From assembly GCA_002431395.1 (NCBI GenBank), contig DJEU01000023.1, positions 25,349-74,698 of the forward strand: DNA of 49,350 nucleotides, written 5' to 3'. Position numbers and translations under genes: made by a program. Under the pieces are notes generated by a model. That model was not told where the DNA came from, did no database searches, and worked only from the letters and a program-made list of their open reading frames with translations. Origin of the DNA: Lachnoclostridium sp. UBA5890. Its GTDB lineage: Bacteria > Bacillota > Clostridia > Lachnospirales > Lachnospiraceae. Below, piece by piece: positions 42,997 to 49,350 of the stretch (positions are counted from its first letter, which is position 1; each line of letters starts with the position of its first letter).

Positions 42997-43977
42997 TTAA
43001 TCGCCCAATGTCTCTTCCCCATATTCATATAGCAAAATATTAATCTTAACGATATTGTATTCCCCTGTTTCTATACAATATTTTACAATAAGATCAAATT
43101 TATTTCCGGGCGAAAGCGCATATCCTGCGCGTGAAAGAAGGTCTTTTGTCTCATCCAGGTTCAAACACATTCCGATGGCAAGAGCAAGCACCGTCTTTTT
43201 CTTCGGATGATATTTTTCATTCGTAATAATTTTGGAAAATACTTTACGGCTGATATTTGCATTGTGATACACCTCTGCGTTTTTCAGATCTTTTTCAATC
43301 AGAAACTGCATCAGCGTTTCCGGCAGATTTTTCCCGCGATTCTCAACAATATCATCCAATGTCCGGTATGATGTGTCTTCACGCACCATCGGCAGAGCCT
43401 CCGGGCTGAAAAGCGCCTGCGCTGTATACATCATTGGCATATGTAAACGGTCATTGTCTTTCTGAATAAAATCCGGAATATCCGGAAAGATCATTTCCGA
43501 CAAATGAACCGATTCATCGTCAAATACTACCAAATATATCATCATATCACTGTCGAGTAAAAATTGGCTCAATACTTTAATCGCCGTCTGCAGTCCAATC
43601 TTTTTAGGAAATCCATAAGTCCCCGTCGATATAAGCGGAAATGCGATACTTTTAAACTTCTTTTTTGCCGCAAGCTGCAGACAATTTTCATAACATAATT
43701 GAAGTTTTTTCTCTTCTCCCTGATCTCCCCCTTTCCAAACCGGACCTGCATTATGTATGATATATTTTGCCGGAAGCCGAAATCCCGGTGTGACCGCTGC
43801 TTCGCCCACTTGCAGCGTCCCAATCTTTTGTCTGGCTGCCAACAGTTTATCCCGCCCCGCCGCCTCATAAATGGCCTGATCTGTTCCCCTTCCATACGCG
43901 GCATTCGGATTTGCTGTATTAATCACGGCATCTACTTTCATCTTTGTAATATCATTTCTTACAATCTGAAATGGCAT
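42997..43977 (-). CDS. Macro-domain protein with unknown C-terminal domain
   Basis: A 326-aa soluble protein starting at 43977 behind AAGGGGGG. Residues about 1-165 are a macro domain that binds or hydrolyses ADP-ribose derivatives: VDAVINTANPNAAYGRGTDQAIYEAAG (the Asn-containing catalytic loop), KYIIHNAGPVW, and the phosphate loop AFPLISTGTYGFP. Residues about 235-325 form a separate helical region (YHNANISRKVFSKIITNEKYHPKKKTVLALAIGMCLNLDETKDLL), which resembles a helix-turn-helix-like fold but is not a family I can name. A fused sensor of ADP-ribose signals is one reading. It has its own promoter and may be read with the VWA gene. Confidence 0.87.
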   Translation of the reverse strand: MPFQIVRNDITKMKVDAVINTANPNAAYGRGTDQAIYEAAGRDKLLAARQKIGTLQVGEAAVTPGFRLPAKYIIHNAGPVWKGGDQGEEKKLQLCYENCLQLAAKKKFKSIAFPLISTGTYGFPKKIGLQTAIKVLSQFLLDSDMMIYLVVFDDESVHLSEMIFPDIPDFIQKDNDRLHMPMMYTAQALFSPEALPMVREDTSYRTLDDIVENRGKNLPETLMQFLIEKDLKNAEVYHNANISRKVFSKIITNEKYHPKKKTVLALAIGMCLNLDETKDLLSRAGYALSPGNKFDLIVKYCIETGEYNIVKINILLYEYGEETLGD

Positions 43978-44009
43978 AAAATCCCCCCTTGTCAGTTTTT
44001 GGTATTTGT

Positions 44010-44038
44010 AGTATATACAATAATCAAAAATAATACAA
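44010..44038 (-). promoter_or_regulatory. Promoter of macro-domain gene
   Basis: TTGTAT (44033-44038) and TATACT (44010-44015), spacer 17, on the minus strand, just past the hsp20 terminator. Confidence 0.6.
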
Positions 44039-44055
44039 GAGAAAATAAAAAATGT

Positions 44056-44086
44056 CCCCCTCAGAGGGCTCAATCTCTGAAGGGGG
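44056..44086 (-). terminator. Terminator after hsp20
   Basis: CCCCCTCAGAG and CTCTGAAGGGGG pair (one bulge) around an 8-base loop, then ACATTTTTTATTTT on the minus strand. Confidence 0.88.
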
Positions 44087-44098
44087 CTTATTGAATGA

Positions 44099-44566
44099 TT
44101 ATCCTTCAATTGCGATATAATTTTTACCAGCAACTGCTTTGTCTGTCTTTTTCGGAATCTTCAACTGCAAGATACCATTTTCATACTTCGCCGAAATCTC
44201 GTCCTGGGTGATTCCCTCGCCGATGTAAAAACTTCGGCTCATGCTACCGGCATAACGTTCTTTACGAATGTACTTACCGGTCTTTTTATCTTTCTCATCT
44301 TTGTCCAAACCTTTTGCTGCCGAAATGGTAATATAACCATCATTCAGCTCAGCGGTTACTTCATCTTTCTTGAAGCCCGGCAGATCAATGTCAACTTCAT
44401 ACGCATCATCTGTCTCGCGGACATCTGTCTTCATCATGTTCTTTGCATGTTTTCCATAAAGAGGATCTTTCGCTGGAAACATAGCCTTCTCAAATTCCTT
44501 ACCAAATGGAAAATCATCCATCCAATCATCAAACAAACTCTCTCCAAAAATACTAGGTCTTAACAT
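44099..44566 (-). CDS. hsp20: Hsp20/alpha-crystallin small heat shock protein
   Basis: A 155-aa ATP-independent holdase chaperone. The alpha-crystallin domain spans about 45-140 (VRETDDAYEVDIDLPGFKKDEVTAELNDGYITISA ... ERYAGSMSRSFYIGEGI ... KYENGILQLKIPK), ending with a short extension whose typical I-x-I motif is not obvious. It binds unfolded proteins in the cytosol during heat stress. AAAGGAG precedes the ATG. A CIRCE element overlaps the promoter, so HrcA repression is expected. The 5' leader of about 175 bases is unusually long. Confidence 0.95.
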   Translation of the reverse strand: MLRPSIFGESLFDDWMDDFPFGKEFEKAMFPAKDPLYGKHAKNMMKTDVRETDDAYEVDIDLPGFKKDEVTAELNDGYITISAAKGLDKDEKDKKTGKYIRKERYAGSMSRSFYIGEGITQDEISAKYENGILQLKIPKKTDKAVAGKNYIAIEG

Positions 44567-44744
44567 AAGTCATTTCTCCTTTCCTTCTTGTAACAAGTGT
44601 CGGAAATATGGGTTTTTGTCAACCAGCATAGGCACTTAAACTTTTGTTTTATTAGCACCATCAGAGAAATCTGAAGTGTCGATTGTTAAGTTTCGATTCG
44701 GATCCGGGTTCCTTTTCGTAACCCCTTTCCTTATCTTTAACTAT

Positions 44745-44773
44745 GTTATACCACTAATTGTTAGCACTGTCAA
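44745..44773 (-). promoter_or_regulatory. Promoter of hsp20
   Basis: A perfect TTGACA (44768-44773) and TATAAC (44745-44750), spacer 17, on the minus strand, overlapped by the CIRCE element. Confidence 0.8.
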
Positions 44774-44787
44774 GAGGTGAGTGCTAA
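44761..44787. promoter_or_regulatory. CIRCE operator (HrcA site)
   Basis: TTAGCACTG-N9-GAGTGCTAA matches the CIRCE consensus TTAGCACTC-N9-GAGTGCTAA at all but one base. It covers the -35 box of hsp20. HrcA repression of a small heat shock gene is thus predicted. Confidence 0.93.
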
Positions 44788-44805
44788 TTTTTTTGTGTTT
44801 TTTTT

Positions 44806-44833
44806 GTGAACACCGAAATTTCGGGGTGTTCAC
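44806..44833 (+). terminator. Hairpin at left border of integrated element
   Basis: GTGAACACC and GGTGTTCAC with inner GAAA/TTTC form a strong stem, followed on the plus strand by GTTTCATTTTTTTTT. No plus-strand gene ends here. It may mark the edge of the integrated element or isolate it from the chromosome. Confidence 0.55.
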
Positions 44834-44869
44834 GTTTCATTTTTTTTTAAAAATTTCAATTTTTCCGAT

Positions 44870-44908
44870 TTTGTACCATTTTTGTACCATTTTTTTAAGA
44901 TTTGTACG
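44870..44908. other. Tandem repeats at integrase end, candidate Int arm sites
   Basis: TTTGTACCATT occurs twice in tandem (44870-44880 and 44881-44891) and TTTGTACG again at 44901-44908, directly beside the integrase stop. Short direct repeats next to an integrase gene are typical arm-type binding sites near an attachment site. The att core cannot be located because the other end lies outside the window. Confidence 0.4.
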
Positions 44909-46114
44909 TTATACTGCATCACATTTCAACACTTCATTTCTGACATCCACCTCATTATTTAGATGATTATAGACATCAATTGTAATCGAACTGTCACTAT
45001 GCCCCATTAAATATTGAAGCACTTTCATGTTCATACCTTTTCTTGCCATATTGGTACATGCCGTATGGCGCAGACAATGAGCAGATATTTTGGGTAACAA
45101 TTCCGCTTTGCGATGCTCTTTCTTTGCCTGTGCAAACTCTTCTTTATTGTACGCATCTACAATATTATACAGAATATTATTGATTGCTGAAGGCATAAAG
45201 GGTCTGTTATTTTTCGTAATAAAGATGAAATCCGTATAGCCGTCAATTTCAACATTGCTTTTTCTTCCAAGCATAAAATTTATTTCCTTTTGACGAACGA
45301 ACGCGTTTGCTACCTTATTCGTCAAAGGAATGTCACGTATTCCAGCTTTCGTTTTCGGTGAAGAAATGTGAAACTTACAACCGTCACCATAATTTTTATA
45401 AATCAATTGATGGTCAATGGTAAGGGTTCTTTCCGACATGTATAAATCTGACCATCGCAAACCGATCAATTCCCCACATCTTAAGCCAAGTTCGAGAAAA
45501 ACTGTGATCATGGGAACATAGACACTATAAACATTGTTCTTTCCTAAGAATGCCATCAGTTGATCTTGTTGTTTCTGGGTAAGAATCACTTTTTGTTTCG
45601 GTTCTTCACCGTATTCGGATGACAAAGCATTTTTCGCTACATTTTTTAGCAAAATATCATCTTCTACTGCCAGTTCCAACACAGGAATAATGAGCGTATG
45701 AATAAAACGGATTGTGTTATGTGAATATCCTGCCTTTGACAATTTTGAATAAAATGCCTTAACATGTGATTTTCTTATCACAATTGCTTTATACATTCCG
45801 ATATCTTCCTTTACCAGATTTTCCCATATTTTTTCGTAATTCACTCTCGTTGATTCTGCTAAATCCTTTGTCGAAATATACTTTTCAAACAATTCATTGA
45901 GTGTGATTTTTTTAATCGAACTATCCAGTAAAAGACCATTATCCAGATCTTTTTGTATCTGCTTTTCTTTCTCTCGCAGTAACGGCAGAGTTTTTTCGTA
46001 TACTGTCTGTCGTTTCCCTGAAAGATCTGTGTAACGATATAAATATCTACCGTCTTTCCGTTGCTGTTCTCCCGTGTGCAAGTTTCTTCCTTTATTATCT
46101 TTCCTAGTTGCCAT
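44909..46114 (-). CDS. int: Tyrosine recombinase/integrase of the Rep element
   Basis: A 401-aa integrase. It has a small N-terminal arm-binding domain (about 1-45), a SAM-like core-binding domain (about 70-165) and a catalytic domain (about 175-395). All catalytic residues are present: R212 (GLRCGEL), a Lys near 254-256 (SPKTKAG), H346-xx-R349 (SAHCLRHT), H372 (LMGHSD) and nucleophile Y382 (IDVYNH). The layout is like Tn916-type and phage integrases of Firmicutes. It has its own extended -10 (TGG-TATAAT near 46186-46191) and AAAGGA before the ATG. It should integrate and, with Xis, excise the element. Confidence 0.95.
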   Translation of the reverse strand: MATRKDNKGRNLHTGEQQRKDGRYLYRYTDLSGKRQTVYEKTLPLLREKEKQIQKDLDNGLLLDSSIKKITLNELFEKYISTKDLAESTRVNYEKIWENLVKEDIGMYKAIVIRKSHVKAFYSKLSKAGYSHNTIRFIHTLIIPVLELAVEDDILLKNVAKNALSSEYGEEPKQKVILTQKQQDQLMAFLGKNNVYSVYVPMITVFLELGLRCGELIGLRWSDLYMSERTLTIDHQLIYKNYGDGCKFHISSPKTKAGIRDIPLTNKVANAFVRQKEINFMLGRKSNVEIDGYTDFIFITKNNRPFMPSAINNILYNIVDAYNKEEFAQAKKEHRKAELLPKISAHCLRHTACTNMARKGMNMKVLQYLMGHSDSSITIDVYNHLNNEVDVRNEVLKCDAV

Positions 46115-46231
46115 AGAAAATCATTCCTTTCCTTTGCAAGCACTCCTTTCCTATCAAAAAGAATGATTCTCGTCTCGGTAATTATATTATACCAGAAAAT
46201 CAGCCTAATTGACAGGAAAGAATTATTTTTT

Positions 46232-46432
46232 TCATTCCGACATAGCATTGATGTATTGCTTGACCTTGTCAACGGAATAAAGTACTCGTCTTCCGATCTG
46301 AACGCGTGCTTGCGCCAGTTCTCCGATTCGCCTTGCTGTGGCTTGACCACAGCAAAGCATCGCAGAAAGTTGTTCTATGTCAACCGTTAGTAAATTCATC
46401 TCTGACAAATTATATTTCTTGGTTTTGTTCAT
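46232..46432 (-). CDS. xis: Excisionase-like helix-turn-helix protein
   Basis: A 66-aa protein starting at 46432 (AAAGGA eight bases upstream; an ATG at 46441 is alternative). MerR-like winged-helix pattern: LTVDIEQLSAMLCCGQATARRIGELAQARVQIGRRVLYSVDKVKQYI. Size, fold and place directly upstream of int match recombination directionality factors that bend DNA for excision. The gap to int (about 117 bases) contains the int promoter. Confidence 0.85.
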   Translation of the reverse strand: MNKTKKYNLSEMNLLTVDIEQLSAMLCCGQATARRIGELAQARVQIGRRVLYSVDKVKQYINAMSE

Positions 46433-46478
46433 TTTCCTCATCCTTTAAACAAAATTATGGGAATTGGGGGTTGCACTT

Positions 46479-47498
46479 CTACTTATTAAACGGCAATTGC
46501 CCCTCTTCGTTTTCGTCTACTTCAATAAATTCTTCTTCGCGATCAAAATATTCCTGTACAGAATTGTATTTTGTAACATTTCCGTTTTTATGATAAGTCC
46601 ATACCTCTTTGATTCGACGTAAAAAGGCTTTCCATGATTCTTGATCTGTTTTCTGCAGTTCTGGATACTGCCTTTCAAGCTCCCAATTGGACACGATATA
46701 CACTCTGTTATAACATGCTACCTTATTGGAATATCTGCTCGGAAGTTCCGTTGGATATATATCCAAATAAATCAACATATCTTTCAACGGCAACGAGGAA
46801 CGATATTCATCCAAGAATAGTACATTTTGTGACGAATAGCCGTCAAATGGATGCGAATAATCGGTAACCCGATAAACGTCGCTGTAACCATTTGTTTCAA
46901 AAACACCTCTTGTCTTTCCACTTCCAGTCTCTCCCGATATGTAGACAACTTCAATATCCCTCCGTAGCCGTTCTCTGTATCGTTCCGTTAATATTGTCGC
47001 ACGAATTTTATCCAGTTTATCAATTTGCATGATATAATCGGTGTTTCGGGATATGATTTCTGCATTGGAAGCACCCTCTTCGATTTGCCGATATAATTCT
47101 GCTAAATCGACAAATTTTCCTGAATTATCTGGCGGTGGCGTTCCATATTCTTCAAATGTTCCCTCTATCACCGTTTCCTGTTTTTTGTCATTTTCCCATT
47201 TTCCACTTTTTTTAATGTAATCAATATTATCTGACACCTTTCCTTTTACAATTTCTATGTGGATATTGGGGAAATGTTTCATTACTTTCTTTACTCGGAC
47301 ACGCGATGAGAAACATACAAAAACATGCGTATGATAACAACTGCCTTCTTCATCTGCCATGCAAAAATACAAAAGTGTCTTAAAATTATGCAACATTGTT
47401 TTTTTAATCTGATCATGTGACCAGCCATGTGTTTCTGGATTGTTGATAGTCAATTGAAAAAGTTTCGACTGTTTTTCTTCGAAAGTAGTTATTCCCAC
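46479..47498 (-). CDS. rep: CRESS-like replication initiator (HUH endonuclease + SF3 helicase)
   Basis: A 339-aa Rep, start placed at GTG 47498 with AAAGGA ten bases upstream; an in-frame ATG at 47552 lacks a ribosome binding site. The endonuclease domain has motif 1 LTINNP (16-21), motif 2 H56-T-H58 and motif 3 Y94-IKK97 with nicking tyrosine Y94. The helicase domain has Walker A GETGSGKT (189-196), Walker B FLDE (D230-E231), motif C with N271 (IVSN) and RR (294-295) as candidate arginine finger. This full set is the hallmark of Reps from CRESS-DNA viruses and related bacterial plasmids. It should nick the stem-loop at 47591-47624 and unwind DNA for rolling-circle replication. Confidence 0.92.
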   Translation of the reverse strand: MGITTFEEKQSKLFQLTINNPETHGWSHDQIKKTMLHNFKTLLYFCMADEEGSCYHTHVFVCFSSRVRVKKVMKHFPNIHIEIVKGKVSDNIDYIKKSGKWENDKKQETVIEGTFEEYGTPPPDNSGKFVDLAELYRQIEEGASNAEIISRNTDYIMQIDKLDKIRATILTERYRERLRRDIEVVYISGETGSGKTRGVFETNGYSDVYRVTDYSHPFDGYSSQNVLFLDEYRSSLPLKDMLIYLDIYPTELPSRYSNKVACYNRVYIVSNWELERQYPELQKTDQESWKAFLRRIKEVWTYHKNGNVTKYNSVQEYFDREEEFIEVDENEEGQLPFNK

Positions 47499-47521
47499 TA
47501 CAATCACGTCCTTTCTTAATT

Positions 47522-47594
47522 TTTGTGCAGTTTGTGTAAATTGGCTGAACATGTGTTAAGCCTTATATTTCGGTCGTTTAGTATTGTTTGTGCA
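47522..47594. repeat. Candidate iterons near origin
   Basis: On the minus strand TGCACAAA occurs at 47587-47594 and 47522-47529, with a related ACACAAAC between. Reps of this type bind short repeats beside the nick-site stem-loop. The repeats are short and could be chance. Confidence 0.3.
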
Positions 47595-47624
47595 CCGCAC
47601 TGGTAATACTTCCAGCGCGGTGCA
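47591..47624 (-). other. Origin-like stem-loop with nonanucleotide AAGTATTAC
   Basis: An 8-bp outer stem TGCACCGC / GCGGTGCA, one mismatch, and a 4-bp CTGG / CCAG stem present an 8-base loop. On the minus strand loop plus one stem base read AAGTATTAC (47603-47611). CRESS-DNA virus origins have the same design with TAGTATTAC or TAATATTAC, nicked before the final AC. It lies about 90 bases upstream of rep on the same strand. Confidence 0.85.
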
Positions 47625-47652
47625 ATTAACAACAATTTCAATGCTCCTCAGA

Positions 47653-47698
47653 AAATGAAATCCGTCGGCGAGCAAGCTCGCCTTCTAGGATTTCATTT
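47653..47698. other. Second nested hairpin near origin
   Basis: AAATGAAATCC / GGATTTCATTT (perfect 11 bp) encloses GGCGAGC-AA-GCTCGCC (perfect 7 bp). No T tract follows. Beside a rolling-circle origin, a hairpin like this could be a single-strand origin for the complementary strand; a transcript-end or regulatory hairpin is the alternative. Confidence 0.45.
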
Positions 47699-47741
47699 AT
47701 ACCTTCGTTCGCATCGAAATCAGTTAATATGAATACACCAA

Positions 47742-48326
47742 CTACTGCCAGCCTGCCGGGACACGATACGCTAACGATACCTCAATGTAAGACGTTCCCT
47801 TATCCTCAACAGCCAAAACAGTATAATCCCAGCAATGCATCTTCAAATCAAAATACAATTGATTAATTTCTACTTTTTTCCTATTTATGAAATCATCTAA
47901 TTCTGTATAATCTTGCTTTTGACAACATCTTTGAGAAATAATATTATAATTCATATTACAATCTCTTTTAAACTGCTCAAACATTGCAATCGATGTTATT
48001 TTTTCTCGCTCCAGCCTGCTTTGCAGTTCAATTTGTAAATAATGCTTATCCGCTGGTCGCAACGTTTTTAAAACATCTTTTTTTGGAATGCTTAACACGA
48101 GAGAACCTTCTTGTGGCATTTTCAAATCGATTTTAATTTTCGTCAACTTCGAATCGGCAATGTTATATTGATCTGCAACATCAATTCCATCAAGAACCGC
48201 CAAAAAAACCTCTTTGCATTTATCTAAATCTTCCTGCACTCTAGCCTGACGTCGTTGTCTTTCGTTCTCCAGTACCTTTTCGTTTTGTTCCTGTACATAG
48301 TCCTTTATTTTCTTTAATATGTACAT
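47742..48326 (-). CDS. Hypothetical protein of Rep element (194 aa)
   Basis: An unrecognised cytosolic protein. Residues about 1-45 are a charged coiled coil (KKIKDYVQEQNEKVLENERQ; RRQARVQEDLDKCKEVF). The rest alternates beta and helix (KLTKIKIDLKMPQEGSLVLSIPK; LQIELQSRLEREKITS; the end TSYIEVSLAYRVPAGW). It has no membrane span. AAGGTG precedes the ATG. It lies between the 121-aa gene and the origin, so a replication or copy-control role is possible but not shown. Confidence 0.75.
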   Translation of the reverse strand: MYILKKIKDYVQEQNEKVLENERQRRQARVQEDLDKCKEVFLAVLDGIDVADQYNIADSKLTKIKIDLKMPQEGSLVLSIPKKDVLKTLRPADKHYLQIELQSRLEREKITSIAMFEQFKRDCNMNYNIISQRCCQKQDYTELDDFINRKKVEINQLYFDLKMHCWDYTVLAVEDKGTSYIEVSLAYRVPAGWQ

Positions 48327-48343
48327 ATCAACACCTTCTTTCT

Positions 48344-48364
48344 GGTGGGGAGTGACTCCCCACC
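48344..48364. other. Intergenic hairpin between 121-aa and 194-aa genes
   Basis: GGTGGGGAG-TGA-CTCCCCACC, a perfect 9-bp stem with a 3-base loop. No T tract follows on the minus strand, so it is not a usual terminator. It may set the ratio of the two transcripts. Confidence 0.5.
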
Positions 48365-48381
48365 TTAAAACAAATTAACAG

Positions 48382-48747
48382 TTACTCTTCTGCCAGTTTT
48401 GCATATGGCGCGACAATTGAAACACTTGCCTTGCCAAACTCAATCTTATAAGGAACAATTTTGCATTGATCCGTTGGGATTGTGACAAACACTGGTTCTT
48501 CTGACTTCTCAATGACATCCATCTCAAAGTCAATTTTTTCTGCTTTTATGTAAAGCATTGCAAATGTGTCTGGATCTGCAACAGATAACGTGTAACCGTT
48601 TTTTTCATCTGTTCGTTTTCCGTCTACATAAACATAATTTTCGCGTACATCTTTTAACACAAATTCTTCCGAAGTTGTTACCGCGGTCAAAGGTGTCACC
48701 AATGATGAAGCGCTGACAACGTTGTTGTCAATTTTTAATTTACCCAT
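48382..48747 (-). CDS. Hypothetical protein of Rep element (121 aa)
   Basis: An unrecognised, mostly beta protein with no signal peptide. It has many short strands (FVLKDVRENYVYVDGKRT; GYTLSVADPDTFAMLYIKAE; PVFVTIPTDQCKIVPYKIEF; KASVSIVAPYAKLAEE). The pattern could suit an OB-fold single-strand DNA-binding protein, which rolling-circle elements often carry, but no diagnostic motif is visible. AAGGAGG precedes the ATG and a promoter lies at 48797-48824. Confidence 0.75.
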   Translation of the reverse strand: MGKLKIDNNVVSASSLVTPLTAVTTSEEFVLKDVRENYVYVDGKRTDEKNGYTLSVADPDTFAMLYIKAEKIDFEMDVIEKSEEPVFVTIPTDQCKIVPYKIEFGKASVSIVAPYAKLAEE

Positions 48748-48796
48748 GTAAATCCTCCTTTCAAATTTTTTTATAAAGAAACTGAATTTTCTTTAC

Positions 48797-48824
48797 ATTT
48801 TAACTATAACATGATTAACCGCAA
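48797..48824 (-). promoter_or_regulatory. Promoter of 121-aa/194-aa genes
   Basis: TTGCGG (48819-48824) and TAAAAT (48797-48802), spacer 16, on the minus strand, after the XRE gene. Confidence 0.5.
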
Positions 48825-48866
48825 TTCATCGCCTTATAATGGGAATCGTCTCCCACATATTGGGAT

Positions 48867-49229
48867 TTATTTATTACAATTAAAATAATAATCGCAATAC
48901 TGCGCTAACAGGAAACTAACGATTGACTGTTGTTCTAACGGCAACAATCGCAAAATTCGCATTGTTTCTTCATCTGCGGATGGCTCTGTTCCATTCACAA
49001 TATAATCAATTGACACATGATAATATTCTGATAGAATATATAACAAATAAATTGGCACTGGTGTTGTACCCGATTCATATCTGCTATATGTCGTAACAGG
49101 AATTTCCACATCAAAATCAAACTCCGCCAACTCAGCTACAAGTGTTGCCTGCGAGTACCGTTTATTTTCCCGCAATTCTTTTAATCTGTCTCCAACTGCA
49201 AAATTAAATTTTTGTTTATTATTAGTCAT
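48867..49229 (-). CDS. XRE-family regulator of Rep element
   Basis: A 120-aa protein starting at 49229 behind GAGG. The helix-turn-helix spans about 10-70 (FAVGDRLKELRENKRYSQATLVAELAEF; VTTYSRYESGTTPVPIYLLYILSEYYHVSIDYIVNG), followed by a short helical tail. It is like phage- and plasmid-type repressors and is the first gene of the element in view. It probably controls the replication/excision genes; TTAGTATACTAA upstream is a candidate operator. Confidence 0.9.
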   Translation of the reverse strand: MTNNKQKFNFAVGDRLKELRENKRYSQATLVAELAEFDFDVEIPVTTYSRYESGTTPVPIYLLYILSEYYHVSIDYIVNGTEPSADEETMRILRLLPLEQQSIVSFLLAQYCDYYFNCNK

Positions 49230-49299
49230 AATAGACCTCACTTTCTGAAAGTGGACCTACTAATCTGCGCATTTCGTGGTCGTTTTTTTCTAGTTACTC

Positions 49300-49311
49300 T
49301 TAGTATACTAA
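49300..49311. promoter_or_regulatory. Palindrome at XRE promoter
   Basis: TTAGTATACTAA is a perfect 12-base palindrome about 70 bases before the XRE start. It contains TATACT, a good -10 box, so a repressor bound here would block transcription. Confidence 0.45.
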
Positions 49312-49350
49312 TCAATAGGAGATGTTTCCTCTTGATGCTACCACTATAAC

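Noticed and set aside
45859..46350. 163-codon frame overlapping the integrase start
   Set aside because: It overlaps int in another frame, has low-complexity lysine-rich sequence and no ribosome binding site.
44746..49350. Similar TCAAGAGG / GTTATA sequences near both ends of the Rep element as possible att repeats
   Set aside because: The two stretches are in inverted, not direct, orientation and overlap promoter-like DNA, so they do not fit an att pair. The right end of the element is probably beyond the window.
1..49350. CRISPR arrays, tRNA and rRNA genes
   Set aside because: No regularly spaced repeats and no cloverleaf or rRNA-like sequence was noticed on reading both strands.

Overview
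The window looks like a Lachnospiraceae-type chromosome (Clostridia, Bacillota; moderate GC). It carries spore-germination genes (spoVAD-spoVAE), Gram-positive regulatory signals (a CIRCE element, a T-box leader, AGGAGG-type ribosome binding sites, TTGACA/TATAAT promoters), secreted proteins with Ig-like/LRR domains and proline-threonine linkers, and a fused secDF. Nearly all genes read on the minus strand. I saw no rRNA, tRNA or CRISPR array.

Layout. 0.1-7.7 kb: a small zinc-ribbon protein, then three secreted proteins (LRR protein, Ig-like glycerophosphodiesterase, Ig-like polysaccharide deacetylase). 7.8-14.6 kb: AI-2E family permease, spoVAE, spoVAD, secDF, tadA, pta. 14.7-20.1 kb: a candidate amine/amino-acid utilisation cluster (class III aminotransferase, cytidylate-kinase-like protein, APC permease, iron alcohol dehydrogenase) next to an XRE-cupin regulator. 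20.1-24.3 kb: a MarR-controlled heterodimeric ABC exporter. 24.4-28.3 kb: a nested palindromic element, a Nudix hydrolase, a FIST sensor with a cytosolic chemoreceptor, and a WYL regulator. 28.4-33.9 kb: a TetR-controlled FtsX-type ABC system with two identical operators, then a MATE pump. 33.9-38.2 kb: a coiled-coil protein, a DUF1294 membrane protein, a long RsmH paralogue, and cstA behind a T-box leader. 38.3-44.9 kb: two more MATE pumps, an MmcQ/MGMT-like fusion, a small 55-aa gene, VWA and macro-domain proteins, and a CIRCE-controlled Hsp20.

From about 44.8 kb to the right edge lies an AT-rich integrative element, all genes on the minus strand: XRE regulator, 121-aa and 194-aa unknown proteins, an origin-like stem-loop, a Rep protein, a small excisionase and a tyrosine integrase. 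The Rep has the HUH-endonuclease motifs plus the superfamily 3 helicase motifs of CRESS-DNA viruses and their bacterial relatives. The stem-loop just upstream displays AAGTATTAC, one base from the circovirus nick nonanucleotide TAGTATTAC. Together these predict an element that integrates and excises by Int/Xis and replicates as a circle by Rep nicking. This is the most interesting part of the window. The right end of the element is not in view.

Several transporter and metabolic operons here have either a palindromic operator at the promoter (MarR, TetR, CIRCE) or a terminator-like hairpin between promoter and start codon (cstA T-box, the 41 kb MATE leader, the aminotransferase leader). Function assignments rest on motif reading only; no database search was run.
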